DNA of 64,000 nt from Tabrizicola_A sp964393035 (GCA_964393035.1 CAYMRX010000001.1:1-64000), one strand, 5' to 3'; positions 42,594 through 52,035 are shown, counted from the stretch's first letter. The notes: generated from the sequence alone by a model not told the origin. Translations and numbers: made by a program.

Positions 42594-43481
42594 ATGCCCA
42601 AGGATGAAGCACAAACGCCCATGATCGGTGTCATCGGCGGTTCGGGCGTCTATCAGATCGACGGGCTGGAGGGCGCGTCCTGGGTCAAGGTCAAGACGCC
42701 ATGGGGCAAGCCTTCGGATCAAATTCTGGTCGGCCGGTTGGGCGGCCTGCCGATGGCCTTCCTGCCGCGCCACGGTCGGGGCCATGTGGAAACCCCGTCT
42801 TCCGTCAATTACCGCGCCAATATGGATGCGCTGAAACGTCTGGGCTGCACCGATGTTGTGGCGGTGTCTGCCGTGGGCAGCTTGCGCGAAGATTTCGCGC
42901 CGGGCGATTTTGTGCTGGTTGATCAATATATCGACCGCACCTTTGCCCGCGAAAAATCGTTTTTCGGGCCGGGCTGTGTCGCCCATGTCAGCCTTGCCCA
43001 TCCCACCTGCGCCCGCCTTTCCGCGATCTGCGCCGAGGCGGCGCGCAGCGCAGGCGCAAAGGTGCATGAGGGCGCAACCTACCTGGCCATGGAAGGCCCG
43101 CAGTTTTCCACCCGCGCCGAAAGCCTGATGTATCGACAATGGGGGGCCGATGTCATCGGCATGACCGGCATGCCCGAAGCGAAACTCGCCCGCGAGGCCG
43201 AACTTTGCTATGCCTCCGTCGCCATGGTCACCGATTACGATTGCTGGCGCGAGGGCCACGACGCGGTGGATGTGCAGCAGGTCATCGCCACACTGGTCGC
43301 CAATGCCGATCGCGCCAAAGCCCTTGTGACCGCGCTGCCCAACCTGATCGCACCCGCGCGCACGCCCTGCCCGCAAGGCTGCGACCACGCCCTGTCCCAT
43401 GCGGTGATGACCGCGCCCGACAAGCGCGACGCCGACCTTCTGGCCAAACTTGATGCGGTGGCGGGGCGTGTGCTGCGCTGA
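42594..43481 (+). CDS. mtnP: S-methyl-5'-thioadenosine phosphorylase
   Basis: Enzyme of 295 residues splitting methylthioadenosine to adenine and methylthioribose 1-phosphate. IGVIGGSGVYQIDGL is the phosphate-binding start, PRHGRGH follows, and the purine-binding YLAMEGPQFSTRAES and MTGMPEAKLAREAELCYA are as in eukaryotic-type MTAP. Adenine released here can be recovered by the Apt encoded 760 bases downstream. AAAGG precedes the ATG. Confidence 0.95.
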   Translation: MPKDEAQTPMIGVIGGSGVYQIDGLEGASWVKVKTPWGKPSDQILVGRLGGLPMAFLPRHGRGHVETPSSVNYRANMDALKRLGCTDVVAVSAVGSLREDFAPGDFVLVDQYIDRTFAREKSFFGPGCVAHVSLAHPTCARLSAICAEAARSAGAKVHEGATYLAMEGPQFSTRAESLMYRQWGADVIGMTGMPEAKLAREAELCYASVAMVTDYDCWREGHDAVDVQQVIATLVANADRAKALVTALPNLIAPARTPCPQGCDHALSHAVMTAPDKRDADLLAKLDAVAGRVLR

Positions 43482-43570
43482 CCAGCTTGCAAGCTGATCC
43501 GCCCTGAGGGCGCTTGTCGGGGCGTTCTGGCTCATGGTAACCAAGCCCGGATCGTGACCAAGGGACGCCG

Positions 43571-44230
43571 ATGCACAAGGCTTTGCTCCTCTCTGCCTTG
43601 CTCAGCCTGCTTACCCTGCCGGGGCTGGCAAGCGATGGCATCCCTACCGAGGGCAAGCTGTCGGACAAGGATTTCTTCCGCCTTGCCACCTGCGGCGCCA
43701 CGCCGGGCGGGGATTGCGATGGGCCGGTGGTGCGCTGGTCGCAGGCCCACATCACGCTGGCCCTTGCCGCACCAAGCCGTCGCTATCCCGCCGCCCTTGC
43801 CGCCAAGGTTTCAGCGGCCCTTGACCACGCCATTGACGAGATCAACAGCGCGGGCAGCGACATTCACATCACCCGCGATGATCGCCTGGCCGAACCTGAC
43901 ATCATCGTCTCGCTGCCAGAGCTTTCCGAAGGCGAGCCTACCCGCGGCATCCCCCGCATCCCGAATGGCCAGCCGATCGGCGTGGGCTTCATGTGGCTGT
44001 GGTGGAATGAAAATGCCGAAATCACCGCCGCTTCCATGCTGATTGCGGAAGATATCAAGGAAGGGGATCTGCCCTCGGTCGTTTTGGAAGAACTCTACCA
44101 ATGCCTTGGGTTTATTTATGATATCGAGAACCGCTATTACGAGGGTCGCTCGATCCTGTCGCAGGACAGCAATGAGACCACCGAAATCACCGGGCAGGAC
44201 CGCATGGCCCTGCGCAAACTTTACCCTTAA
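43571..44230 (+). CDS. DUF2927 domain-containing secreted protein
   Basis: Protein of 219 residues with a signal peptide (MHKALLLSALLSLLTLPGLA, cleavage near residue 20). The rest is one DUF2927 domain with RWSQAHITLALAAPS and the conserved late VVLEELYQCLGFIYDIENRY...SILSQDSNETTE. The EExxQ-type helix resembles metallopeptidase active-site helices but has no HEXXH. Function is unknown. The apt gene begins 12 bases after its stop. Confidence 0.85.
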   Translation: MHKALLLSALLSLLTLPGLASDGIPTEGKLSDKDFFRLATCGATPGGDCDGPVVRWSQAHITLALAAPSRRYPAALAAKVSAALDHAIDEINSAGSDIHITRDDRLAEPDIIVSLPELSEGEPTRGIPRIPNGQPIGVGFMWLWWNENAEITAASMLIAEDIKEGDLPSVVLEELYQCLGFIYDIENRYYEGRSILSQDSNETTEITGQDRMALRKLYP

Positions 44231-44242
44231 GGCCCACCGCAC

Positions 44243-44788
44243 ATGTCAAAAGCCAGCCCAAAGACCGTCCGCGACTATATCCGCACCATCGTGGATTTCC
44301 CGCATGAGGGTATCTTGTTTCGCGATGTGACCACGCTCTTTGCGGACCCGCGCGGGTTTCGGATGTGCGTGGACCAGCTTCTGGCCCCCTATGCGGGAAT
44401 GCGGATCGACAAGGTCGTCGGGCTGGAAGCGCGCGGTTTTATTCTTGGCGGCGCAGTGGCGCATCAGCTGTCCACCGGCTTTGTGCCGATCCGCAAGAAG
44501 GGCAAACTTCCGGGACAGACCATTTCCCAAGCCTATACGCTGGAATATGGCGAGGCCGTGGTCGAGGTGCATGACGATGCCATGCAACCCGGCGAAAAGG
44601 TGCTGCTGGTAGATGATCTTTTGGCCACCGGCGGCACCGCCGAGGCGGGCATCAAGCTGATCGAACGGCTCGGGGCCGAGGTGATCGGCTGCGCCTTCGT
44701 GGTCGATTTGCCCGATCTTGGTGGCCGGAAAAAGCTGGAGGCGCTGGGGATGGATGTTCATGCGCTTTGCGCCTTTGACGGGCTTTAG
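44243..44788 (+). CDS. apt: Adenine phosphoribosyltransferase
   Basis: Salvage enzyme of 181 residues joining adenine and PRPP to AMP. VVGLEARGFILGGAVAHQL, the KKGKLPGQ loop and the PRPP motif KVLLVDDLLATGGTAEAGI are all present. It lies in a short rightward run mtnP, DUF2927, apt, which makes recovery of adenine from methylthioadenosine plausible. Confidence 0.96.
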   Translation: MSKASPKTVRDYIRTIVDFPHEGILFRDVTTLFADPRGFRMCVDQLLAPYAGMRIDKVVGLEARGFILGGAVAHQLSTGFVPIRKKGKLPGQTISQAYTLEYGEAVVEVHDDAMQPGEKVLLVDDLLATGGTAEAGIKLIERLGAEVIGCAFVVDLPDLGGRKKLEALGMDVHALCAFDGL

Positions 44789-44967
44789 GAAATATCCAAT
44801 CGGGGCGTGCCGTCTGCCCCCCATGCTGCGTTGCTCGTGGATCAAAGCTGTTGTCTTTGCCCCTGAAGAACGTCCTGATCGGGTTTCGCACCTATGGGCT
44901 TGCGATTGTGCGCGGTCGCGCCATCGGCTAACTTGCGGGAAAATTGGGCAAAGGACCAATCCCGCGC

Positions 44968-45978
44968 ATGACCGCGCTGAAAAAATACCAGCGACTGGAG
45001 GCCACGGCCCTCTGGCGTGACGTGCCCGGCGCACGGGCACGCGAAGTGGTCATGGGCCTGCGCGAAGCGACGGTCGTTTTGTCCGATCCGCGCAGCGAAG
45101 TTCCCCTGTCCCAATGGTCTCTGCCCGCCATCGAGCGGCTGAACCCCGGCCAGATGCCTGCCCGCTATGCCCCCGGCCGCGACAGCGGCGAGGAGGTTGA
45201 GCTGGACGACGGCGAGATGATCGCCGCCCTCGACACCGTGCGCCGCGTGCTGGAGCGCCGCAAGCCGCGCCCCGGCCGGTTGCGCGGGATTATTTTGGGC
45301 GCGACCACGGTGGCCATCGTGGCGACAGTGGTGTTCTGGCTGCCCGGCAAGATCAAATCCTATGCGGCCTCGGTCCTGCCTGCCCCGACCCGCGCCGACC
45401 TTGGCGACATGGCTTTGGCCGATCTTTCGCGCCTGACCGGCCAGCCCTGCAACTCGGTGCCCGGCCGCCGTGCCGCCACGAAGTTGGCCGAACGGCTGTT
45501 CCCCGATGCCCCCCCCCGGATTGCCGTGCTGCGCGAGGGGATTGCCGCCCCGGCGCATTTGCCGGGCGACATCCTGCTTTTGCCCGCCACGCTGGTCGAA
45601 ACGGCCGACGGCCCGGATGCCATCGCCGGCATGCTGTTGGCCGAAGCCTTGCGTGCCAAAGGCCACGACCCTGTTGACCTGCTGCTGGCCCATATCGGCC
45701 TTGGCGCCACCTTGCGGCTTTTGACCACTGGAACCGTGCCCGAAAACGCCACTCAAGGCTTTGGCGAAACCTTTCTTGCCACCCCACCCGAACCCACACC
45801 GGCCCCCGATGCGCTGCTCACCGCCTTTCAAAAGGCGCAGGTTTCGTCGGCCAGCTATGGCGAGGCGACCCAAGGCGACCCGGCGCTGGTCAAGAACGAT
45901 CCCTACCCTTTGGGCGCCCCGCGGTTTGTGATGTCCGACGAAGACTGGCTGGAGTTTCAAGCCATCTGTTCGGAATGA
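44968..45978 (+). CDS. Membrane protein with degenerate M48-like peptidase domain
   Basis: Protein of 336 residues with a cytoplasmic N-terminal part of about 105 residues, one membrane helix (GIILGATTVAIVATVVFWLP) and a C-terminal domain. The stretch APAHLPGDILLLPATLVETADGPDAIAGMLLAEALRAKG follows the course of M48 peptidases (LPGG.I.V...L...D..E.A..L.HE..H), but the HEXXH position reads AEALR, so zinc and catalysis are probably lost. A non-enzymatic role is inferred; I do not recognise the gene. AAGGA lies 12 bases before the ATG. Confidence 0.7.
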   Translation: MTALKKYQRLEATALWRDVPGARAREVVMGLREATVVLSDPRSEVPLSQWSLPAIERLNPGQMPARYAPGRDSGEEVELDDGEMIAALDTVRRVLERRKPRPGRLRGIILGATTVAIVATVVFWLPGKIKSYAASVLPAPTRADLGDMALADLSRLTGQPCNSVPGRRAATKLAERLFPDAPPRIAVLREGIAAPAHLPGDILLLPATLVETADGPDAIAGMLLAEALRAKGHDPVDLLLAHIGLGATLRLLTTGTVPENATQGFGETFLATPPEPTPAPDALLTAFQKAQVSSASYGEATQGDPALVKNDPYPLGAPRFVMSDEDWLEFQAICSE

Positions 45979-46006
45979 AAAAGCCCCCGCACGGGGGGCT
46001 TTTCGT
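45978..46006. terminator. Bidirectional intrinsic terminator
   Basis: AAAAAGCCCCC-GCAC-GGGGGGCTTTT between two convergent genes: a GC stem flanked by A-run and T-run on opposite sides, so it can terminate both the M48-like gene and the SPOR gene. Confidence 0.9.
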
Positions 46007-46022
46007 TCAGGGCCTTCCGCGC

Positions 46023-47234
46023 CTAGCGGATAAAGGCGTCGCCAAATCCGGCCTGCCGCGCCATCGCCAGCGCGTCTTGCGCCTCTGATGCAGACCTGAA
46101 CGGCCCGGCCATCACGATCTGCATCGGTTGCCCGCCCGAGGTGATCTTGGCCCGCGCCACCGGCAGGCCCAGCCCCTTCAGGCGCGCAGCCACACCATCG
46201 GCGTTCGACACCACGCCAAAGGTGCCGATCTGGATATAGGCACCGCCCTTTGTTGCCTTGGCAGTCTTCTTTTGCACCTGCGGCTGCCCCTTGGTCGAAA
46301 CCGTGACCTGTGGGGTGGTCTGCACATAGACCAGCTTCTTCTTGCGCTTGGCCGCTGGCTCGTCCGCAACCAGTTTGGCCGGCACATCGCGGGTCCAGAC
46401 CTGATCTTGCGCAGCCCAACCCTCCGCCGTGCCCTTGCCCCGGTTCGGGTTCAGCCGATCATCATCCCATGCCAGTTCATAGCCTTTGGGCGGTTTTGGA
46501 ATAGTATCAGTCTGCGGCGCGGGATCGGTCAGCGCCGCACCAACGCCGGCCTCACGCGGATAAATCGGCGGGCGCCATCCCGTCAAAGTGCCATCGCCGC
46601 GGGTGCAAACCACGGCGGTGCCGCCATTGCGGGTGCGCACGCGCTCGGCCACGGGGGCCGAAGTATAGCAGCCGATCTGGCCGCGCGCCGGGCCAACAGA
46701 GGCGACCGTCTCATATCCGGCCTGCGGTGCCACCTCGACATAGGGTGCAGGTTGGCGAACCACGGCTTTCGGGGCCGCCACGACCGTCGGCGCGGGAGCG
46801 GGGGCCGCGACATAGGGCTTGGAGCGCACCTTCGTCACCGGCAAGGCGGCCTGCGGTTTCACCATGGGGGCGACCGGGATCAACGGGGCAACCGCGGTCA
46901 GCTTTGTCGCCGCAGGTTTGGCGGCCGCAACCGGGGCCGCGGGTTCCGCCATGTCTTCAGACGTGGCCACTTCGATCGCGCTGCGGGTGGAACCGGTGGG
47001 GGGATAACCGCACAGCGCCTTGCGGTCGCGTCCAACGCGCGGCACCCAATTGATCTGACCGCCATAGCCCGCTTTGAGGAACACGCAGCCCCGGCTATCG
47101 ACCCATTGCTGCCCTTTGAATGTCGCGGGCGGCATATTTGCCGGCCCCCCGATTTGTCCGACCGATTGTGCCCCGACCGAGGTTGCGCCAAACACCACCG
47201 CAACCGCGGCGGCCGACAATAACTTGAAAATCAT
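46023..47234 (-). CDS. SPOR domain-containing protein
   Basis: Exported protein of 403 residues: signal peptide (MIFKLLSAAAVAVVFGATSVGAQ), a short Cys-containing region, a long low-complexity Ala/Pro/Val linker (about 80-170), a second Cys region, a basic stretch (AAKRKKKLVYV), and a SPOR domain over the last 75 residues (GGAYIQIGTFGVVSNADGVAARL to GPFRSASEAQDAL). SPOR domains bind denuded glycan strands at the septum, so a role in division or envelope remodelling is likely. I start at ATG 47234 after GGGGG. Confidence 0.88.
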   Translation of the reverse strand: MIFKLLSAAAVAVVFGATSVGAQSVGQIGGPANMPPATFKGQQWVDSRGCVFLKAGYGGQINWVPRVGRDRKALCGYPPTGSTRSAIEVATSEDMAEPAAPVAAAKPAATKLTAVAPLIPVAPMVKPQAALPVTKVRSKPYVAAPAPAPTVVAAPKAVVRQPAPYVEVAPQAGYETVASVGPARGQIGCYTSAPVAERVRTRNGGTAVVCTRGDGTLTGWRPPIYPREAGVGAALTDPAPQTDTIPKPPKGYELAWDDDRLNPNRGKGTAEGWAAQDQVWTRDVPAKLVADEPAAKRKKKLVYVQTTPQVTVSTKGQPQVQKKTAKATKGGAYIQIGTFGVVSNADGVAARLKGLGLPVARAKITSGGQPMQIVMAGPFRSASEAQDALAMARQAGFGDAFIR

Positions 47235-47304
47235 AACTACCCCCAAGTAGCAATTACGGCAACATTGGGGCAATTCTGTTTCCGAGTAAAGAGGTTAGGC
47301 CCCT

Positions 47305-47937
47305 CTATTTGGTGCCGAACATGCGATCACCCGCATCCCCTAGACCCGGCACGATATAGCCATGGTCATTCAGATGGCTGTCAACCGAGGCAGTGACAAT
47401 CGGAACATCGGGGTGCGCCTCTTTCATGCGCGCCACCCCTTCGGGTGCTGCCAAGAGGCAGAGAAAGCGAATGTTTTTCGCGCCCTGCGCCTTCAAAAGG
47501 TCAATCGCCGCCACGCTGGAATTGCCGGTGGCCAGCATCGGATCGACCACAATAGACAGGCGTTCGTCCAGATGATCGGGCAGCTTGCAATAGTATTGCA
47601 CCGGTTGCAGCGTTTCAGGATCGCGATAGAGCCCGACAAACCCGACGCGCGCGGCCGGAATCAATTCGAGGATTCCATCCAGCAAACCATTGCCCGCCCG
47701 CAGAATGCTGACCAGCGCCAGTTTCTTGCCGTCAATCTCAGGCGCGTCCATCGGCTGCAACGGGGTTTCGATGCGCTTGGTGGTCATCGGCAAGGCCCGC
47801 GTCACCTCATAGGCCAAAAGCAGGCTGATCTCGCGCAAGAGTTTGCGGAACGAGGCGGTGGAGGTGTTCTTGTCACGCATGATCGACAGCTTGTGCTGGA
47901 CCAAAGGGTGCGAAACGACGGTCAGATGGTCCAGCAT
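47305..47937 (-). CDS. upp: Uracil phosphoribosyltransferase
   Basis: Enzyme of 210 residues making UMP from uracil and PRPP. VSHPLVQHKLSIMRDKNT is the classical start, and the PRPP motif is SIVVDPMLATGNSSVAAI near residue 130; the last GDAGDRMFGTK is the conserved end. The longest frame runs to 48105, inside add, but ATG 47937 is one base after the add stop. It is the last gene of the salvage operon. Confidence 0.97.
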   Translation of the reverse strand: MLDHLTVVSHPLVQHKLSIMRDKNTSTASFRKLLREISLLLAYEVTRALPMTTKRIETPLQPMDAPEIDGKKLALVSILRAGNGLLDGILELIPAARVGFVGLYRDPETLQPVQYYCKLPDHLDERLSIVVDPMLATGNSSVAAIDLLKAQGAKNIRFLCLLAAPEGVARMKEAHPDVPIVTASVDSHLNDHGYIVPGLGDAGDRMFGTK

Positions 47938-47938
47938 G

Positions 47939-48931
47939 TCAGGGCTCCAGAATCTTTGCGATCTTTGCCTTGGTATCCGCGCCACAGAAAGCCGCGTCAA
48001 GCGCTTGGGCGCCCAAACGCCGGAACTGGCCCTCATCCCAGTCAAAGGCACGATTGAGCATGTCATATTCCCGCGCCATCGTGGTGTGAAAGAACGGGGG
48101 ATCATCGGTCGAAATCGTCACCTTCACCCCACGGCGGTCCAGTTCATGAATCGGATGCGCGCGAAAATTCGGGTAGATCCCCAGCGCCACGTTAGAGCCC
48201 GGGCAGCATTCCAGCACGATGCCCTTCTCGGCCAACTCATCCACCAGCGCCAGATCTTCGATCGCCCGCACCCCATGGCCCACCCGCGCAACGCCCAGAT
48301 CACACACCGCCGCCCGCACCTCCTCGGGGCCGTTCCATTCTCCGGCATGGGCGGTGACGTTCAGCCCCGCCTCGCGCGCGCAGTCAAAAGACCAGGCGAA
48401 ATCCTTCAGCGCGCCCACCTTTTCATCCCCACCGATACCAAAGCCGACAATAAACTCGCCTGCCGTCTCGGCCGCGCAACGCGCCACATCGCGCGCCTTT
48501 TCCGGCCCGAAATGCCGGATCGGCGTGACAATGCCGCGCAAGGTGATCCCCATGGTCTTTTCCGCCTCGGCCGCGGCTTCGGTGATGGCGGCCAAATACT
48601 CCCGCCAAGCGCCCAGATCGCGGCCACCGCAAAAATCGGGCGACAGGAAACATTCGGAATAAACCACGTTTGACGCCGCGCTTTCCTCCAGAACCGCCAA
48701 AGTCAGCCGCCGGAATTCTTCCGGCCCGGTCAGGGTGGTGCAGGCCGCCTCATAGACCTTCAGGAAATTCCAGAAATCGGTGAAGCGGTAAGAGCCGTCC
48801 TCGTTGAAGATTCCCGAAATATCAATGTGCTTTTCCCGCGCCAGACCGCGGATGAAGGCAGGCGGTGCCGCCCCTTCCAGATGCAGATGCAGTTCAACTT
48901 TCGGCAAATCTCTCACGGGCAGTCCCTTCAT
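47939..48931 (-). CDS. add: Adenosine deaminase
   Basis: Zinc enzyme of 330 residues converting adenosine to inosine. The metal motif is LPKVELHLHLEGA (residues 9-21), with GGDEKVGALKDF, the catalytic HAGEW near 200, ARVGHGVRAIEDL, and STDDPPFF near 280 all present. The start codon lies within GC-rich repeat copy 2. Confidence 0.95.
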   Translation of the reverse strand: MKGLPVRDLPKVELHLHLEGAAPPAFIRGLAREKHIDISGIFNEDGSYRFTDFWNFLKVYEAACTTLTGPEEFRRLTLAVLEESAASNVVYSECFLSPDFCGGRDLGAWREYLAAITEAAAEAEKTMGITLRGIVTPIRHFGPEKARDVARCAAETAGEFIVGFGIGGDEKVGALKDFAWSFDCAREAGLNVTAHAGEWNGPEEVRAAVCDLGVARVGHGVRAIEDLALVDELAEKGIVLECCPGSNVALGIYPNFRAHPIHELDRRGVKVTISTDDPPFFHTTMAREYDMLNRAFDWDEGQFRRLGAQALDAAFCGADTKAKIAKILEP

Positions 48932-48975
48932 CTTGGCAAAAATACCCTGGGGTCCGGGGTGAAACCCCGGGGCTG
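48926..48975 (-). repeat. GC-rich intergenic repeat, copy 2
   Basis: Lies between deoB and add. On the minus strand: CCCCGGGG-TTTC-ACCCCGG hairpin, CCCCAGGGTATTTTTGCCAAG, then ATGAAGG whose ATG is the add start codon. It shares the order and core (CCCC..GGGTATTT..AGATGAAGG) with copy 1 at 2051-2106. Confidence 0.6.
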
Positions 48976-48976
48976 G

Positions 48977-50173
48977 TTACAGAAACGAACGGCCCGGCCC
49001 TTGCGCCCCCACCCCAAGATGCGCCGCGACACTCGCCGCCACATCCGCGAAGGCCACATGCCCAAGCCCGCCGCCGCCAAGGCCCGCACAGATCACCGGC
49101 ACCCTTTCGCGCGTATGTTCGGTGCCCTTCCATGTCGGGTCATTGCCATGATCGGCCGTGAAGATCGCCAGATCGCCGGGCCGCAGCCGTGCCAAAAACG
49201 CCCCCGCTCGCCCATCGAACCATTCCAGCGCCCGAGCATAGCCCGCCACATCGCGCGGGTGGCCATAAAGCGTATCGAACTCGACAAAGTTGGCAAAGGT
49301 CAAGGATCCCTCCTCCGCCTCGGCGCCAAGCCGGTCAAGGTGATCGAAAAGGTCAAGGTCAGACTTGCCCTTCCACAGCTTGCCAATACCGCGCATGGAA
49401 AAGATGTCACCGATCTTGCCCACCGCATGGGTCGCGCGCCCGGCATCTGCCACCCAATCCAGCAAGGTCGGCGCAGGCGGGGCAATGGCGAAATCGCGGC
49501 GGTTCGCAGTGCGTTTGAAATTGCCGGGGCCACCGGTAAAGGGCCGCGCAATCACCCGGCCCACCTTCATCGCATGCAGATGCGGCGCCAGATCAGCGCA
49601 CAGTTTCAACAGCCGCTCCAACCCAAAGGCTTCCTCATGCGCAGCAATCTGGAACACGGAATCCGCCGAGGTATAGCAGATCGGCCAGCCGGTTTTCAGA
49701 TGCGCCTCGCAATGTTCGGCAATGATCGGCACGCCCGAGGCATGGCAATTGCCCAAGATGCCATCCGTTCCGGCCAGTTTGCAGACCAAGGCCACCAGAT
49801 CCGGCGGGAAAGCGGGAACGGTATCGGGGAAATAGGTCCAGTCCCATGGCACCGGCACGCCTGCCAATTCCCAATGGCCCGAGGGCGTGTCCTTGCCCCG
49901 GCTCACCTCAGTCGCGGCCCCCCAACGCCCCTGCGGCACCGCGCCGAACCCCGGCGGCTTTGCCCCGGCCGCCAGTTCCATCGCGGCACCCAGTCCCAAG
50001 GCATCAAGGTGCGGCATGCGCAGCGGCCCGGACCGCCCCTGATCCGCAAGACCGGCGGCGCAGGCCTGCGCGATATGGCCCAGCGTATTGGCCCCGGCAT
50101 CGCCAAACTCTGCCGCATCGGGCGCGCCGCCGCAGCCCACGGAATCCATCACGATCAGAAAGGCACGCGGCAT
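48977..50173 (-). CDS. deoB: Phosphopentomutase
   Basis: Metalloenzyme of 398 residues of the alkaline-phosphatase superfamily that converts (deoxy)ribose 1-phosphate to the 5-phosphate. FLIVMDSVGCGGAPDA at the start holds the first metal ligand, SGHWELAG is near 125, and TADHGNDPTWKGTEHTRERVP near 345 carries the others. The start overlaps the deoA stop by one base. Confidence 0.96.
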   Translation of the reverse strand: MPRAFLIVMDSVGCGGAPDAAEFGDAGANTLGHIAQACAAGLADQGRSGPLRMPHLDALGLGAAMELAAGAKPPGFGAVPQGRWGAATEVSRGKDTPSGHWELAGVPVPWDWTYFPDTVPAFPPDLVALVCKLAGTDGILGNCHASGVPIIAEHCEAHLKTGWPICYTSADSVFQIAAHEEAFGLERLLKLCADLAPHLHAMKVGRVIARPFTGGPGNFKRTANRRDFAIAPPAPTLLDWVADAGRATHAVGKIGDIFSMRGIGKLWKGKSDLDLFDHLDRLGAEAEEGSLTFANFVEFDTLYGHPRDVAGYARALEWFDGRAGAFLARLRPGDLAIFTADHGNDPTWKGTEHTRERVPVICAGLGGGGLGHVAFADVAASVAAHLGVGAQGPGRSFL

Positions 50174-51480
50174 CAGGTAATCCTTTTCAACACAAGCGGC
50201 GGCTCGGCCACCGGACTCTGCACCAAACCATAAGCGGCCTGCACCAAGGCAATCGCCTCATCGGCTTGCGCTTCGGTGGCGGCATGCACCATGCACAACG
50301 GGTCACCCGCGCCGATCTGATCGCCGATCCCGGCAAGCTCCGACAGGCCGACGGCAGGGTTCACCCGGTCCCCCTCCCGTTGCCGCCCGCCGCCAAGACC
50401 AACCACCGCCAGCCCCAAGGCCTGCCCGTCAATCGTCGCCACAAAACCGGCATCACGGCTTGGCACCTCACGGATCACGGTTGCCGCAGGCAACCGATCG
50501 GCCCAGCGGTCAACGAAATCGGCAGGTCCGCCCTGTGCGGCAATCATGCGGCCGAACCATTCGACAGCCACACCCGATCGCAGCACCTCCTCCATGCGCC
50601 GCGTCCCGTCCTCTGCCGTGGCCGCCAATCCGGCCAGCGCCAGCGCCTCGCCACCCAAAAGGGCGGTCACATCAAACAGGGCGGTGTTGACCGAGGTGCC
50701 GGTCAGAGTTTCCATCACCTCGACCACCTCCAGCGCATTGCCTGCCGCCGTGGCCAAAGGCTGCGTCATATCGGTGATGAGCGCGCTGGTCTTGCACCCC
50801 GCGCCCTTGGCGGTGGCCACCAAAGACATGGCCAGCGCCTCGGCATCCTCCAACGTTTTCATAAAGGCGCCCGAACCGCATTTCACATCCAGCACCAGCG
50901 CCTCCAGCCCTGCCGCCAGCTTTTTCGACAGGATGGACGCGGTGATAAGGTCAATCGATTCCACCGTGCCGGACACATCGCGGATCGCATAAAGCCGCCG
51001 GTCGGCAGGCGCGATTTCGGCGCTGGCCGAAACGATGGCACAGCGGATGTCCTTCAACTGCGCCCGAAGCTGGCTTTCCGACAGCCCGGTGCGAAAACCG
51101 GGGATCGCCTCCAACTTGTCCAGCGTGCCGCCGGTATGGCCCAGCCCCCGGCCCGAAATCATCGGCACATAGGCCCCGCACGCCGCCAGCGCCGGGGCCA
51201 AGAGCAGCGACACACAATCGCCAATTCCGCCGGTCGAATGTTTGTCCAGAACCGGGCCGGGCATGTCCCAGTGCAAGACCTTGCCGGAATCCCGCATCCC
51301 CGTGGTCAGCGCCACGCGGCCCGGCTCGCCCAAACCTTTCAGCAAGACCGCCATGGCAAAGGCCCCAGCCTGTGCATCCGTCACCGTGCCATCGGCCAGC
51401 CCTGCCGCGAACCAGCGCAGCGCCTCGGGCGGGGGGCGCTTGCCGTCGCGAATGGCGGCGATGATGGCGCGGGCGTCCAT
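50173..51480 (-). CDS. deoA: Thymidine phosphorylase
   Basis: Enzyme of 435 residues that releases thymine and deoxyribose 1-phosphate from thymidine. Nucleoside-phosphorylase family III features are clear: FAMAVLLKGL, VLDKHSTGGIGDCVSLLLAP (phosphate site, residues 78-97), and the VLDVKCGSGAFMKTLEDA stretch. Its product feeds DeoB, encoded next. The start is one base after the cdd stop. Confidence 0.96.
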   Translation of the reverse strand: MDARAIIAAIRDGKRPPPEALRWFAAGLADGTVTDAQAGAFAMAVLLKGLGEPGRVALTTGMRDSGKVLHWDMPGPVLDKHSTGGIGDCVSLLLAPALAACGAYVPMISGRGLGHTGGTLDKLEAIPGFRTGLSESQLRAQLKDIRCAIVSASAEIAPADRRLYAIRDVSGTVESIDLITASILSKKLAAGLEALVLDVKCGSGAFMKTLEDAEALAMSLVATAKGAGCKTSALITDMTQPLATAAGNALEVVEVMETLTGTSVNTALFDVTALLGGEALALAGLAATAEDGTRRMEEVLRSGVAVEWFGRMIAAQGGPADFVDRWADRLPAATVIREVPSRDAGFVATIDGQALGLAVVGLGGGRQREGDRVNPAVGLSELAGIGDQIGAGDPLCMVHAATEAQADEAIALVQAAYGLVQSPVAEPPLVLKRIT

Positions 51481-51481
51481 C

Positions 51482-51874
51482 TCAGGCGCGGTCCATATGG
51501 GCGGCGTTAAACACGCCGGGCAAAAGCTCGGCCACGGTGACGGTCTTTTCCTTGCCGTCGGTGGTGGCCATGGTCACCCGCACATCGGGCGCGGCAAATT
51601 CCGCGATCTTTTGTCGGCAGCCGCCACAGCAGGGCACAGGCTCGGGGCTGTCGGCGATGACATAAATCTCGGCAATTTTGGTATCACCTGCCGCGCACAT
51701 TGCCGCAATCGCCCCCGCCTCGGCGCAGGTGCCTTCGGGATAGGCAACGTTTTCCACATTGCAGCCGACATGCACCGCACCCGACGGGCTGCGGATCGCC
51801 GCGCCCACCTTGAAACGGGAATAGGGCGCATAGGCGCGCTCCCGCACCGATTTGGCCGCGTCTCTCAGATCCAT
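51482..51874 (-). CDS. cdd: Cytidine deaminase
   Basis: Zinc enzyme of 130 residues, the small tetrameric type. The catalytic NVENVAYPEGTCAEAGAI holds the first Zn-Cys and the active Glu, and PVPCCGGCRQKI the other two Cys. It deaminates cytidine and deoxycytidine. GGAGGG precedes ATG 51874, while the longer frame to 52234 crosses the promoter region. First gene of cdd-deoA-deoB-add-upp. Confidence 0.96.
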   Translation of the reverse strand: MDLRDAAKSVRERAYAPYSRFKVGAAIRSPSGAVHVGCNVENVAYPEGTCAEAGAIAAMCAAGDTKIAEIYVIADSPEPVPCCGGCRQKIAEFAAPDVRVTMATTDGKEKTVTVAELLPGVFNAAHMDRA

Positions 51875-52035
51875 CGCACCCTCCATTGTTCCCAAGGATG
51901 CTAGACCCGGCCCCACCCAAGGCGCAAGCTGGCCAAGACCAGACCAGATCAAGACCAAGCGAAAGGGCCTGCCATTTCCCGCCGATTTGCGGCAGATTGC
52001 GAAAAGACTTGCGCCAATCCGCGCATTGGCATGAA

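Noticed and set aside
42468..43544. 522-codon minus frame joined to cytochrome b561
   Set aside because: The upstream part is antisense to mtnP; only the last 163 codons have b561 motifs.
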